The notes under the pieces are model-generated. The model was not told the DNA's origin. It did not search any database and was given only the letters and a program-made list of their open reading frames with translations. From positions 120,766-184,765 of the forward strand of contig NZ_JAFLNL010000010.1 of assembly GCF_017313785.1 (NCBI RefSeq): a DNA stretch of 64,000 nucleotides. Direction: 5' to 3'. Of this stretch, positions 1 through 8,922 are shown in pieces (the first letter of the stretch is position 1; every line of letters starts with the position of its first letter). Both the position numbers and the translations under genes were made by a program. The stretch comes from Flagellimonas aurea. GTDB lineage: Bacteria; Bacteroidota; Bacteroidia; Flavobacteriales; Flavobacteriaceae.

Positions 1-1592
1 TTTTTATCCTTTCGCCATCTTAAAATCCTGGGGAATCGTGTGGCAACACCGCTTTTATGTCGATTGGAGGGAGCAATGCCTTCAAAAGCAATTTCAAAAA
101 CGTGCTGCGGGGTAACGCTACGAACGGGACCAAAACGGTCCAAGGTATTTTTCTTGATCCAGGCATCCACTTGGCGAAATTCTTTGTCCGTTAACCCTGA
201 GTAGGCTTTGGCAAAGGTGACCAGTTCCTTTTCTCCTGCTTCGTTTTTGTCCCAGAGGGCAAAGGTGTAATCGGTAAAGAGATTACTTCGACGGCCGTGA
301 CCCCGCATGGCATAGGTGAGCACGGCATCAATGGTGAGCGGGTCGACCTTCCATTTCCACCAATCCCCTTTTTTTCTTCCTACTTGATAGGTGGAGTCAT
401 TTTTTTTGAGCATCAGGCCCTCACTGTGTTTTTCTCTGGACAATTTCTTTTCCTCTGCAACATCGTCCCAAGAATCAAATTGCATCCGTTCGGATAGAAG
501 CAAGGGTAATTCGTTTTGCAAAGTTTCGCTTCTACTCCGCTCAGCGACCCGATGATTGAGCGTAGTCGAAATCAAAGATTCGAGAATCTGTCTTCGCTCC
601 AAATAGGTTTTGTTCCTAATATCTTTTCCTTGCCATTCCAATAGGTCATAGACCTTCAGCTTGACAGGAATTTTTTCCAAAAGTGATTTTGAAATATTTT
701 TTCGGCCTATTCTCGTTTGGAGGTCTTTAAAAGTGCCGATTTCTCCTTTTGGGTAGGGGAGCAATTCCCCGTCCAACACGGTTCCATTGGGAATAACACC
801 TACAAATGCTTCGAACTCTGGATACTTGTCCGTAACAAGTTCTTCGCCGCGGCTCCAAACAAAAATTTCATCATTTCTTAGGATGACCTGTGAGCGAATT
901 CCGTCCCATTTGTGCTCCGCCGACCATTCCGAAACATCGCCCAAATCAGAAACATCATCTTCAACAGCATACGCCAAAAAGAAAGGGTAGGGCTTGGAGA
1001 GGTAGTCGCTCTCTTTTTCCTCCAATAAAAGGTCTTGAAAGCTGATTTCGTTCGGGTCCCAATTGCCCATTAATTTATAGGCGAGAATATCCTCTTCGAT
1101 ACCCGTAGCCTTGGAAAGTGCCCTGGTCATTAATTTTTGACTCACCCCAATCCTAAAGCTACCCGTGATTAGTTTGTTGAAGACAAAACGCTCGTAGTAA
1201 TCCAATACGGACCAATGCTGAAACAGGTATTTCTTTTTTTCTTCCTCTGATTTTTGCTTCAATGCGATCATCTCCTGCAAAAAGGCCGTCAGTGATTTTT
1301 CGGTTCCCTTTTCTGATGATGGGACAACCAAAGCGATGGTCTCGGCTAGATCACCTACAATATGATAGCTTTCCTCAAAAAGCCACATGGGGATATTGGA
1401 AAGTTCAGCAGCCCAAGTGCGCAGCAATGTCGTGTTCACGGGGCGTGGCGGTCTTCTGTGGGATAGGATGGCGATGGTCCACACTTTATCCTCATCGTTT
1501 GCTGCTTTGAAATATTGGGAGAGTGCCTCTACCTTTACGTTGGTTTTGTTGGTGCCGTCCAAGGTTTTTATGAGTTGGGCAAACTGCTTCAT
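1..1592 (-). CDS. ATP-dependent DNA ligase, C-terminus cut by window edge
   Basis: ATP-dependent DNA ligase that seals nicks, here of the bacterial repair type linked to an MBL exonuclease. About 530 codons are present from the ATG at 1592. The adenylation motif KWDGIR (motif I, active lysine, near residue 227) and the later EGLMLKK motif are visible. The N-terminal part matches the ligase DNA-binding domain and the C-terminal part the OB fold. The reading frame is still open at position 1, so only a few residues should be missing. The start overlaps the stop of the exonuclease gene by four bases (ATGA), which indicates translational coupling. An unusual in-frame insertion containing VAERSRS, derived from a palindromic repeat, lies near residues 340-357. 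In related genomes a Lhr-like helicase often follows, so one may lie to the left of the window. Confidence 0.93.
   Translation of the reverse strand, partial: MKQFAQLIKTLDGTNKTNVKVEALSQYFKAANDEDKVWTIAILSHRRPPRPVNTTLLRTWAAELSNIPMWLFEESYHIVGDLAETIALVVPSSEKGTEKSLTAFLQEMIALKQKSEEEKKKYLFQHWSVLDYYERFVFNKLITGSFRIGVSQKLMTRALSKATGIEEDILAYKLMGNWDPNEISFQDLLLEEKESDYLSKPYPFFLAYAVEDDVSDLGDVSEWSAEHKWDGIRSQVILRNDEIFVWSRGEELVTDKYPEFEAFVGVIPNGTVLDGELLPYPKGEIGTFKDLQTRIGRKNISKSLLEKIPVKLKVYDLLEWQGKDIRNKTYLERRQILESLISTTLNHRVAERSRSETLQNELPLLLSERMQFDSWDDVAEEKKLSREKHSEGLMLKKNDSTYQVGRKKGDWWKWKVDPLTIDAVLTYAMRGHGRRSNLFTDYTFALWDKNEAGEKELVTFAKAYSGLTDKEFRQVDAWIKKNTLDRFGPVRSVTPQHVFEIAFEGIAPSNRHKSGVATRFPRILRWRKDK
521..575. 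repeat. Palindromic repeat inserted in frame in the ligase gene
   Basis: An imperfect inverted repeat: the left arm contains CTCCGCTCAGC and the right arm GATTGAGCGTAGTCGAA, resembling the short dispersed palindromic repeats of flavobacterial intergenic DNA. It is read through in frame and adds about 18 residues including VAERSRS to the ligase. Assignment to a dispersed repeat family is from memory, not from a search. Confidence 0.5.
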
Positions 1593-2617
1593 TCCGCTTC
1601 CGATTTTTCCTGTTCGTTGGCATTGATTTCAGATAGTTCGCCTTCGTATTGTGTAGCTTCAGTTCGGGCATCGTAGCCCAGTTCCATCAAATATTTGGAG
1701 AAAATATCGGTGTAGCCATGGGTGCAGATTATTTTTTCCGCTCCCGTAGCTTTCACCGTCTCCAATAACCCTTTCCAATCACAATGGTCGCTTAGCACAA
1801 AACCTTTATCTATGGCTCTACGCCTACGTGCACCTCTAAAAGCCATCCAACCACTCGCGGTCGCAGTGACATACGGCACCATTTTTTTGATCCATGGGCT
1901 TCCGTGGGCACTGGGCGGGGCAACCACAATATTGCCCAAAATCTCGTCTTTCTTGGTTTCTTTAGTAATCAGATGGGTTGGTGGGAGATTGGTCAGGGGT
2001 CGGAGCACCTCCGTCATGTTTTCCACGGCACCATGGGTGTAGATTTTCCCAATAGAAGTATCCAAATGTTTGATAAGACGTTGTGCCTTGCCCAGTGAGT
2101 ACCCAAAAAGTACGGAGGTTTTTCCTTCCGATTGGTTCTGTGCCCACCATTGGTTGATGTCATTGAAAACTTCTTGTTGCGGTCGCCACCGAAAAGCTGG
2201 CAATCCAAAAGTGCATTCGGTAATGAAGGTGTTGCATTTTATAAGCTCAAAAGGCGTGGTTAGCCCGTCATCTTCAATTTTATAATCACCTGTGAATACC
2301 CAGACCTCACCTTTATGTTCTACCCGTATTTGTGAAGAGCCCACAATGTGCCCTGCAGGATGCAAGCTAAATTTCACATTATTGACCGTGAACGTTTCGC
2401 CCCAATCTTTTCCAGAAATGTTGACTTCGCCAAGCCGATGCTGTACTATGGGAACGTTGAGATGGTGGGTAATATAGTTTTTATGCCCCCATCTACTGTG
2501 ATCGGCATGGCCGTGCGATATAATGGCCTTGTCCACGGGTTTCCAGGGGTCCAAATAAACATCTGCCTTTTTGCAATAGATTCCTTTGGAGGTAAATTCG
2601 AGCAAAGGTGTTTTCAT
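1589..2617 (-). CDS. Ligase-associated DNA exonuclease, metallo-beta-lactamase fold
   Basis: Predicted DNA exonuclease of the metallo-beta-lactamase/beta-CASP superfamily (342 residues) that works with an ATP-dependent ligase in DNA damage repair. The metal-binding signature SHGHADHSRWG is near residue 35, and later ligand-type motifs FTGDYK and SDHCDW are present. Length and motifs fit the ligase-associated exonuclease family. It is the upstream gene of a two-gene operon, its stop overlapping the ligase start by 4 bp. The 3' tail is rich in Glu and probably unstructured. No odd features. Substrate preference (5' or 3', single or double strand) cannot be told from the sequence. Confidence 0.9.
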   Translation of the reverse strand: MKTPLLEFTSKGIYCKKADVYLDPWKPVDKAIISHGHADHSRWGHKNYITHHLNVPIVQHRLGEVNISGKDWGETFTVNNVKFSLHPAGHIVGSSQIRVEHKGEVWVFTGDYKIEDDGLTTPFELIKCNTFITECTFGLPAFRWRPQQEVFNDINQWWAQNQSEGKTSVLFGYSLGKAQRLIKHLDTSIGKIYTHGAVENMTEVLRPLTNLPPTHLITKETKKDEILGNIVVAPPSAHGSPWIKKMVPYVTATASGWMAFRGARRRRAIDKGFVLSDHCDWKGLLETVKATGAEKIICTHGYTDIFSKYLMELGYDARTEATQYEGELSEINANEQEKSEAE

Positions 2618-2681
2618 AGCAGTGGTAAATTACAAATTTCTTTTGGTGCCCTTTTTAATATTTAAATCTCTTTTAAAGATT

Positions 2682-2689
2682 TATATTTG
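2682..2689 (+). promoter_or_regulatory. -10 box (TATATTTG) of the TerB-like gene
   Basis: Matches the Bacteroidetes primary-sigma -10 consensus TAnnTTTG and lies 18 bp before the ATG at 2708. Confidence 0.55.
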
Positions 2690-2707
2690 TGCCACAAATT
2701 TTGAGAT

Positions 2708-3136
2708 ATGCCGATTTTAGATCTTTACGAGCACGGAGACCATAGGAAAAACTTGGCCCATTTTGCCACATTGGCAAGTTTGGCGGCAGTGGATGGTGAA
2801 ATCAATCCGAAAGAGATGGCCATTTTGGAAAAATTTGCCTTCAAACTGAATATCAGCGAAGATGAATTTAAGGTGGTGATGAAGAAGGAGAACAAGTACC
2901 CCATAGAGACTCCGCACAGTGGCGAGCAAAGGTATAAAAGGCTATTTGAGTTTTTTCAGATGATTTTCTCCGATCATGACATCGATGACGAGGAGCGCAG
3001 AATTGTTGAAAAATATGCCATTGGACTTGGTTTTTCGCCAAAATCCGCTGCTGAGATTATCGACAAATCCATTAAGATCTTTACAGGAAGAATCCCATTT
3101 GAGGATTATCACGAATTGGTGAAAAGGAAGAGCTAG
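2708..3136 (+). CDS. TerB-like tellurite-resistance-family protein
   Basis: Small all-helical cytoplasmic protein of 142 residues resembling the TerB fold: two acidic helix-loop-helix segments, around DGEINPKEM (residues 30-38) and [10 protein letters not shown] (residues 89-98), are arranged as in TerB metal-binding domains. It has no signal peptide or membrane segment. The gene is monocistronic with its own TAnnTTTG box, and its stop codon overlaps the convergent fbp stop within the tetranucleotide CTAG. A specific role cannot be inferred: TerB-like domains occur in tellurite/stress proteins and as single-domain proteins of unknown job in Bacteroidetes. Confidence 0.75.
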   Translation: MPILDLYEHGDHRKNLAHFATLASLAAVDGEINPKEMAILEKFAFKLNISEDEFKVVMKKENKYPIETPHSGEQRYKRLFEFFQMIFSDHDIDDEERRIVEKYAIGLGFSPKSAAEIIDKSIKIFTGRIPFEDYHELVKRKS

Positions 3137-4140
3137 GCCCTTGCCATAAATTCTTCCGCCTTTTCCACCATTTTTTTGCTTCCGCAGAAAAAAGGAACCC
3201 GTTCATGCAGTTCGGTTGGCTGTATATCCATGATGCGTTGGTATCCATTGCTTGCTTTGCCATTGGCCTGTTCTGCCAAAAATGCCATGGGATTGCACTC
3301 GTACAACAACCTTAGCTTACCGTTTTGGGCCTTGCTGCTTTTCGGATACATATAAATGCCTCCTTTGATCATGTTTCGGTGAAAATCGGAAACCAGCGAA
3401 CCAATGTAACGTGAAGTGTACGGTCTATCCCCTTCTTCCATTTGGCAATACTTAATGTAATCCTTCACTCCTTGCGGAAAATGGATGTAGTTTCCTTCAT
3501 TGACCGAGTAAATCTGACCCGTTTCTGGAAATTGCATATTGGGATGTGATAGATAAAAGGTTCCCAAAGCCGGATTCAAAGTAAATCCGTTCACGCCATC
3601 GCCCGTTGTATAGACGAGCATGGTAGATGTACCATAAATGATATAGCCCGCGGCAATCTGGTTTTTTCCGGGTTGAAGAAAATCTTCCAAAGTAACGGGT
3701 GTCCCAACAGGTGTTACCCTCCTGTAAATGGAAAAAATGGTTCCTACGGAAACGTTCACGTCAATGTTGGAAGAACCGTCCAAAGGGTCTATCAAAACCA
3801 CATACTTGTTCTGGTGCTGTTTGTCAAAACTATTGATGCTGATAAAATCATCTTCTTCTTCGGAGGCGATTCCACATACGATTTCCCGGTTTTTTAGGGT
3901 TTGAATAAATTTGTCGTTGGCAAGAACATCCAGTTTTTGTTGGTTTTCCCCTTGGATATTGGTATCCCCTGCCGCCCCGATAATGTCCACCAGGCCTGCT
4001 TTGTTCACCTCATGGTTCACTACTTTTGCGGCCAGTCGAATGCCGTTCAGTAATCTCGATAGTTCCCCGGAAGTGTATTGAAAAGAATTTTGATTGGCGA
4101 TTATAAATTCACCGAGTGTGCGATGCTGCTTCTCAAACAT
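3133..4140 (-). CDS. fbp: Fructose-1,6-bisphosphatase, class I
   Basis: Hydrolyses fructose-1,6-bisphosphate to fructose-6-phosphate in gluconeogenesis. The 335-residue length is normal for class I FBPases. The metal-binding and catalytic motif [12 protein letters not shown] lies near residues 116-127, and the substrate-side segments [13 protein letters not shown] and GGIYMYP are present. It is a single gene on the minus strand with convergent, overlapping stops with the TerB-like gene, so transcription of the two may interfere. No signal or membrane segments; cytoplasmic. High confidence from near full-length motif agreement. Confidence 0.97.
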   Translation of the reverse strand: MFEKQHRTLGEFIIANQNSFQYTSGELSRLLNGIRLAAKVVNHEVNKAGLVDIIGAAGDTNIQGENQQKLDVLANDKFIQTLKNREIVCGIASEEEDDFISINSFDKQHQNKYVVLIDPLDGSSNIDVNVSVGTIFSIYRRVTPVGTPVTLEDFLQPGKNQIAAGYIIYGTSTMLVYTTGDGVNGFTLNPALGTFYLSHPNMQFPETGQIYSVNEGNYIHFPQGVKDYIKYCQMEEGDRPYTSRYIGSLVSDFHRNMIKGGIYMYPKSSKAQNGKLRLLYECNPMAFLAEQANGKASNGYQRIMDIQPTELHERVPFFCGSKKMVEKAEEFMARA

Positions 4141-4224
4141 GGAAGTACTGTTTTATTTATGGACAAATATCGGGCATTTTGTGAAACTACAACGTTTTCG
4201 AAAGAGCTTAATTATGTAATTTTA

Positions 4225-4232
4225 TAACTTTG
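4225..4232 (+). promoter_or_regulatory. -10 box (TAACTTTG) of the GNAT-lysC pair
   Basis: TAnnTTTG match 19 bp before the ATG at 4252. Confidence 0.5.
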
Positions 4233-4251
4233 AGTTTTATTTGTAACAATT

Positions 4252-4734
4252 ATGGAATATACAATCAGAGATGCCCGACCGGAGGACATGGAACAAGTGC
4301 TTAGCTTGGTCCAAGAACTGGCCAATTATGAAAAAGAACCGGATGCCGTTGAAATTACCAAGGAAGACTTGGTGAAGCATGGTTTTGGCGATCAAAGGAT
4401 GTTCCATTGTTTTGTTGCCGATACCCAAGATGGCATTGCAGGCATTGCCTTGGTCTATCCTAGATATTCAACTTGGAAAGGGCCGGCGATTCATTTGGAA
4501 GATTTGATCGTATTGGAAAGAATGCGCGGAAGTGGTCTGGGAACAGCTTTGTTGGATGAGGTTGTAAAGTATGGGAACAGTCTTGGTGTAAAAAGGATTT
4601 GTTGGGAAGTTCTGGATTGGAACGAGCCCGCCATTCAGTTTTATGAAAAAAAGGGAGCCCATGTACTTAGGGATTGGGATGTGGTACAATTGGACGAGAA
4701 AGGAATCAAAAATTATATAGAAAGTCTAAACTAG
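4252..4734 (+). CDS. GNAT family N-acetyltransferase
   Basis: Acetyl-CoA-dependent N-acetyltransferase of 160 residues. The GNAT fold is recognised from the N-terminal TIRDARPEDMEQVL, the acetyl-CoA pyrophosphate-binding loop RMRGSGLGTALL (near residues 85-96) and the C-terminal NEPAIQFYEKKGA. It resembles the diamine/polyamine acetyltransferase-like branch (EDLIVLERMRGSGLG), but the substrate is unknown. It lies 28 bp upstream of the aspartate kinase gene on the same strand and is probably co-transcribed with it; whether that has functional meaning is unclear. Confidence 0.88.
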   Translation: MEYTIRDARPEDMEQVLSLVQELANYEKEPDAVEITKEDLVKHGFGDQRMFHCFVADTQDGIAGIALVYPRYSTWKGPAIHLEDLIVLERMRGSGLGTALLDEVVKYGNSLGVKRICWEVLDWNEPAIQFYEKKGAHVLRDWDVVQLDEKGIKNYIESLN

Positions 4735-4762
4735 ACTTTGTAATCAAAGAATATGAAAATAC

Positions 4763-6013
4763 ATGAGGGTATTTAAGTTTGGAGGAGCATCGGTTAAGGA
4801 TGCAGATGCAGTAAAGAATGTGGTGAACGTTTTACAGGAGGTAGGTTATGCTGATACTTTGCTGGTGATATCCGCCATGGGCAAAACTACCAATGCCATG
4901 GAAAAGGTGGTGGAATCCTATTTTAATGATAAGGATGACGTAAACGCATCAATTCAAGAGGTTGTGGATTACCATAATGGAATTTTGTCCGACCTTTTTC
5001 AAAACCCGAGTCATCCCGTTTATGCCAAGGTGAAAGTCCTTTTTGAAGAGGTAAAGGGTTTTTTGGCTTGGAACAAATCCCCCAAGTATGCTTTTGTTTA
5101 CGACCAAGTGGTTTGCTACGGGGAATTATTGTCGACCACCATAGTAAGTGCATACTTGAATGAAATAGGTATTTCCAATGAATGGTTGGATGTGAGAACG
5201 CTTATCAAGACGGATAACAGCAACAGGGATGCTCAAGTAAATTGGGAACGAACCCAACAAGAAGTACAGTCTCGTGTAGATGTTTCCAAATTGAACATTA
5301 CCCAAGGTTTTTTGGGAAGCGACGACAACAACTTTACCACAACCCTTGGTAGAGAGGGTTCGGATTATTCAGCGGCCATCTTGGCGTATTGCCTCAATGC
5401 GGAATCGGTGACCATTTGGAAGGACGTTCCCGGAGTATTGAACGCCGACCCCAGAAACTTTGAGAATGCCCAATTGTTGGATAAAATATCCTACCGTGAG
5501 GCCATTGAGCTTGCATTTTACGGAGCATCCGTAATCCACCCGAAAACTCTGCAGCCTTTACAGCGCAAGGAGATTCCCTTAAAGGTAAAATCCTTCGTCA
5601 ACCCTACGGACAAGGGAACCACAGTAGGAAAGGGCAATGGTATTGAACCAAAAGTCCCTTGTTTTATCGTGAAGAAGAATCAGGTGTTACTGAAATTATC
5701 CTCACTGGACTTTTCGTTCATAGTCGAGGACAACATCAGCGAAATATTCAAACTGTTTCACGACCACAGGCTCAAGGTGGACCTTATCCAGAATTCCGCC
5801 ATTAGTTTTTCCGTCTGTTTGGACAATAAGTTCAGGGGACTTCAACCTTTGTTGGAAGAACTTAAGCGGAAATTTAAAGTGGTTTGCCACGAGGACGTTT
5901 CACTCTATACCATTCGCCATTTTAATGATGATTCGGTCAAATCGCTTCAAAACGGGAAATCCGTTTTGGTGGAGCAAAGGGGCAAGGAAACTGTGCAACT
6001 TGTTGTAAAATAA
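4763..6013 (+). CDS. lysC: Aspartate kinase (monofunctional)
   Basis: Phosphorylates aspartate, the first step towards lysine, threonine and methionine (and diaminopimelate for cell wall). 416 residues. The N-terminal FKFGGASVKDA is the kinase ATP-binding signature, GREGSDYSAAILA is the second kinase motif, and residues from about 300 form the regulatory ACT region. The start MRVFKFGGAS is fixed by the conserved N-terminus; an ATG ten bases upstream is out of frame. It probably shares a transcript with the GNAT gene before it. The ACT part implies feedback control by an aspartate-family amino acid, but which one cannot be read from sequence. Confidence 0.95.
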   Translation: MRVFKFGGASVKDADAVKNVVNVLQEVGYADTLLVISAMGKTTNAMEKVVESYFNDKDDVNASIQEVVDYHNGILSDLFQNPSHPVYAKVKVLFEEVKGFLAWNKSPKYAFVYDQVVCYGELLSTTIVSAYLNEIGISNEWLDVRTLIKTDNSNRDAQVNWERTQQEVQSRVDVSKLNITQGFLGSDDNNFTTTLGREGSDYSAAILAYCLNAESVTIWKDVPGVLNADPRNFENAQLLDKISYREAIELAFYGASVIHPKTLQPLQRKEIPLKVKSFVNPTDKGTTVGKGNGIEPKVPCFIVKKNQVLLKLSSLDFSFIVEDNISEIFKLFHDHRLKVDLIQNSAISFSVCLDNKFRGLQPLLEELKRKFKVVCHEDVSLYTIRHFNDDSVKSLQNGKSVLVEQRGKETVQLVVK

Positions 6014-6091
6014 AGGTTTCCGCCGAATATTTAGGTAAAAAGTGCTATAGGGTTTATTTTCTATCTTTACACGTACCTAAATACATTTTCT

Positions 6092-7912
6092 ATGGGCTTG
6101 GTTTCTGCTAAAGAGGTGGCGAAAGTCATCCATCTGGACAAATATGGCTTTTTGGGCACTTTTGTAGGATGGCTTTTAATGGTGGCTACCAGGATTAGTA
6201 CCATCAATAGATTTTACGATAAGAATAAAGACCTTTCCGGTCCAGAATTCCTGGATGCCATTTTAGATCACTACGAAATCGATTTTGACATTCCCGAGGA
6301 GGATATCAAACGTTTGCCGAAATCCGGGCCTTACATTACGATCAGTAATCACCCCTTAGGAGGTATTGATGGAGTTTTGTTGCTCAAATTATTGCTGAAC
6401 GAGCGACCCGATTATAAAATAATCGCCAACTTTTTATTGCACCGTATAGAGCCGTTGAAACCCTATATTATGCCCGTGAACCCTTTTGAAGGACATAAGG
6501 ATGCTAAGAGCAGTATCGTTGGTTTCAAGAATGCGTTGCAGCATCTTCGGGATGGTCATCCGTTGGGTATTTTCCCTGCGGGAGAGGTATCTACCTACCG
6601 TGACGGAAAATTGGTCGTGGACCGACCTTGGGAAGAAGCTGCCATCAAATTGATACGAAAGGCCGAAGTTCCGGTGGTGCCCATTTATTTTCATGCCAAA
6701 AATAGCCGCTTGTTTTATCGATTGTCAAAAATCGATGATGTGTTCCGAACGGCAAAATTGCCTTCTGAGCTTACCTCGCAAAGCCGACGTCCCATCAAGG
6801 TAAGGATAGGGCAACCTATATCGGTAAACACACAGAACGAGGAGGAAACTTTGGAAGGTTTTGCGGAACTGCTCCGAAAAAAGACTTATTTATTGGCCAA
6901 TGTTTTTGAAAAAGAACGGTTTTTGGACAAAGTGCCGACCTCTCTAAAAATTCCAAAACCGCCCAAGAAAATTGCCACTGCGATTAGTGCAAAGGTGCTG
7001 GAAGGTGAGATTGAAAAGCTGAGGGAAAAGGATTGCCGTATGCTGCAGAGCAAAAACTACGAGGTGTTCCTTGCACAGGCCCAGGATATGCCCTTTTGCC
7101 TAAATGAAATAGGCCGCCAGCGGGAAGTGACGTTCCGTGAAGTGGGGGAGGGGACAAACAACGCCATCGACCTTGACAAGTTCGATTCTTATTACCATCA
7201 TTTGTTCTTGTGGGACGATGATTCCAAGGCCATCGTGGGAGCCTATCGAATGGGATTGGGGTCGGAAATCTTCAAAAAATACGGTATTGATGGTTTTTAC
7301 CTTCAGGACCTTTTCCGTTTTGAGCCCGAACTGTATGGAATGATGGAGAAATCCATCGAAATGGGCCGTGCCTATATCATAAAGGAATATCAGCAAAAAC
7401 CTATGCCCCTGTTCTTGCTTTGGAAGGGGATTGTACATACCACGTTAAGGCACCCAGAGCACCGATATTTGATTGGTGGGGTGAGTATCAGCAACCAATT
7501 TTCCAATTTCTCCAAATCGTTGATGATCGAGTTTATGAAATCCAATTATTGGGACCCCTACGTGGCACAATATATCCGGCCTAAAAAAGAGTTCAAGGTA
7601 AAGTTGAAGGATGCCGACAAGGAATTTGTATTTGACGAAACGCAGGCTGATCTGAACAAGTTCGATAAATTAATCAGTGAAGTGGAACCAGGAAGTTTGC
7701 GATTGCCCGTTTTGATCAAAAAATACATCAAGCAAAATGCAAAAGTTGTGGCCTTCAACGTTGACCCCTTGTTCAATAATTCGGTGGACGGTTTAATGTA
7801 CATCAGAATAGCAGATTTGCCCGAAAGCACCGTAAAGCCCGTTATGGAAGAGTTCCAAGCAGAACTGGAACGCAAAGTGGCCGAAGGCAATGGAACTATT
7901 GAGGAGGACTAA
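6092..7912 (+). CDS. OlsF-like bifunctional acyltransferase (PlsC-type plus OlsB/GNAT-type)
   Basis: 606-residue fusion of two acyltransferases. The N-terminal half (about residues 60-280) is a glycerophospholipid-type acyltransferase with the NHPLGGID box (HX4D motif) and the substrate motif FPAGEVS. The C-terminal half (about 320-560) resembles the OlsB/hemolysin-type N-acyltransferase that attaches 3-hydroxy fatty acids to amino acids. This arrangement is that of OlsF, which makes ornithine lipids by N- then O-acylation; related enzymes in Bacteroidetes make glycine or serine-glycine lipids. The head-group amino acid cannot be deduced. Membrane-associated, no signal peptide. The stop overlaps that of the convergent acetyltransferase gene by three bases. 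Confidence 0.85.
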   Translation: MGLVSAKEVAKVIHLDKYGFLGTFVGWLLMVATRISTINRFYDKNKDLSGPEFLDAILDHYEIDFDIPEEDIKRLPKSGPYITISNHPLGGIDGVLLLKLLLNERPDYKIIANFLLHRIEPLKPYIMPVNPFEGHKDAKSSIVGFKNALQHLRDGHPLGIFPAGEVSTYRDGKLVVDRPWEEAAIKLIRKAEVPVVPIYFHAKNSRLFYRLSKIDDVFRTAKLPSELTSQSRRPIKVRIGQPISVNTQNEEETLEGFAELLRKKTYLLANVFEKERFLDKVPTSLKIPKPPKKIATAISAKVLEGEIEKLREKDCRMLQSKNYEVFLAQAQDMPFCLNEIGRQREVTFREVGEGTNNAIDLDKFDSYYHHLFLWDDDSKAIVGAYRMGLGSEIFKKYGIDGFYLQDLFRFEPELYGMMEKSIEMGRAYIIKEYQQKPMPLFLLWKGIVHTTLRHPEHRYLIGGVSISNQFSNFSKSLMIEFMKSNYWDPYVAQYIRPKKEFKVKLKDADKEFVFDETQADLNKFDKLISEVEPGSLRLPVLIKKYIKQNAKVVAFNVDPLFNNSVDGLMYIRIADLPESTVKPVMEEFQAELERKVAEGNGTIEED

Positions 7913-8400
7913 TCCGTTCCGATAGTAGGGCTGCGTTTTTCAAAAAGGAGGTTGTCTTTCCAAACCCCGTGGATCTTACCAACACGTTCGCGTTTGCCAA
8001 TATATCGGAACCCTACTTTTTCATGTAGTTTTATGCTTGCCATGTTCTCAGGGAATATGCCAGATTGTATGGTCCAATAGCCAGCCTTTTCACTTTCTTC
8101 GATCAAGTGTTGCATCAGTAGTTTACCGACACCTTTGCCGCGACTTTTGTCCGAAATATAGACGCTCACCTCGCCGACCCCGCCATATACGCAACGACTG
8201 GATACCGGGGAAAGTGCTGCCCATCCCAAAATTTCACCATCGTTTTCAGCGACCAAGCGGCATTCCTTGATGTGGGCCCTGTCCCAATCTTCATACTTGG
8301 GAACTTGGGTCTCGAAAGTGGCAAATCCTGTAGAAATACCTTCAAGATATATTCTGGAAACATGCTCCCAATCTGAGGGGGCCATACTTCTGATAACCAT
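7909..8400 (-). CDS. Phosphinothricin-acetyltransferase-like GNAT protein
   Basis: 163-residue GNAT N-acetyltransferase. IRSMAPSDWEHVSRIYLEGI at the N-terminus, VSVYISDKSRGKGVGKLLM (acetyl-CoA loop) and GFRYIGKRERVGKIHGVW place it in the Pat/MnaT branch, whose members acetylate phosphinothricin, methionine sulfoximine/sulfone or related amino acid analogues. The natural substrate is uncertain; a detoxification or amino-acid modification role is the usual inference. It is a single gene, convergent with and overlapping the end of the OlsF-like gene by three bases. Confidence 0.85.
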   Translation of the reverse strand: MVIRSMAPSDWEHVSRIYLEGISTGFATFETQVPKYEDWDRAHIKECRLVAENDGEILGWAALSPVSSRCVYGGVGEVSVYISDKSRGKGVGKLLMQHLIEESEKAGYWTIQSGIFPENMASIKLHEKVGFRYIGKRERVGKIHGVWKDNLLFEKRSPTIGTD

Positions 8401-8443
8401 ATTTTATTTGGGTATTTATTGTAATATTACGATGAACAAATAT

Positions 8444-8477
8444 TAAAAAAAAGCCGGATTATGTCCGGCTTTTAAAA
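8444..8477 (-). terminator. Rho-independent terminator after the DUF4870 gene
   Basis: Perfect 10-bp stem AAAAGCCGGA/TCCGGCTTTT (8449-8458 and 8464-8473) with a 5-nt loop. On the minus strand it is followed by a T run, so it ends the DUF4870 gene; being nearly symmetric it could act in both directions. Confidence 0.85.
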
Positions 8478-8482
8478 AGTTA

Positions 8483-8869
8483 TTATAAGCTTTTGAACCA
8501 ATCTTGAAAATATTCTCCTACCAAGAATACGGGTTTATGGCTGGCGTTAATGGAACCAATCAAACTAACGATCCAAAGAACTACCCCCAATAACCATCCG
8601 ATAAGGTTTACGAAAGGAATAAAAGAGGTCACAATTAGGAGAAGGAAAATACCTAGCGTTTGCCTTATGTAAAAGGAACCGATTTCCGTTTTGTTACTAC
8701 TGTTCATTATAATCGCAATGATCCACCCAATAAAAGTTAAGTGGGCAATAATGGCCACTGTTTTTCCACTTTCAGGATTTGCAGGGTCAAATGCTTTGTT
8801 TACATCCTCCTTGAAATCTTTAGCAGCTTCTTCGGCCCTGTCTCCAAAGTCTTTTTTTTCTTCTGACAT
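8483..8869 (-). CDS. DUF4870-like small membrane protein
   Basis: 128-residue integral membrane protein. A charged N-terminal tail (residues 1-38, rich in Glu/Lys/Asp) is followed by three hydrophobic segments around residues 39-57, 70-90 and 91-108. The pattern AIIAHLTFIGWIIAI, FYIRQTLGIFLL and NLIGWLLGVVLWI matches the DUF4870/Tic20-like family of bacterial membrane proteins of unknown function. It is monocistronic with a strong downstream terminator. No function can be assigned. Confidence 0.8.
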   Translation of the reverse strand: MSEEKKDFGDRAEEAAKDFKEDVNKAFDPANPESGKTVAIIAHLTFIGWIIAIIMNSSNKTEIGSFYIRQTLGIFLLLIVTSFIPFVNLIGWLLGVVLWIVSLIGSINASHKPVFLVGEYFQDWFKSL

Positions 8870-8922
8870 GTTTATTTAATGTGTTGGTTAATGAAGGTTA
8901 AATGTAGCAAATAATTCAATAG

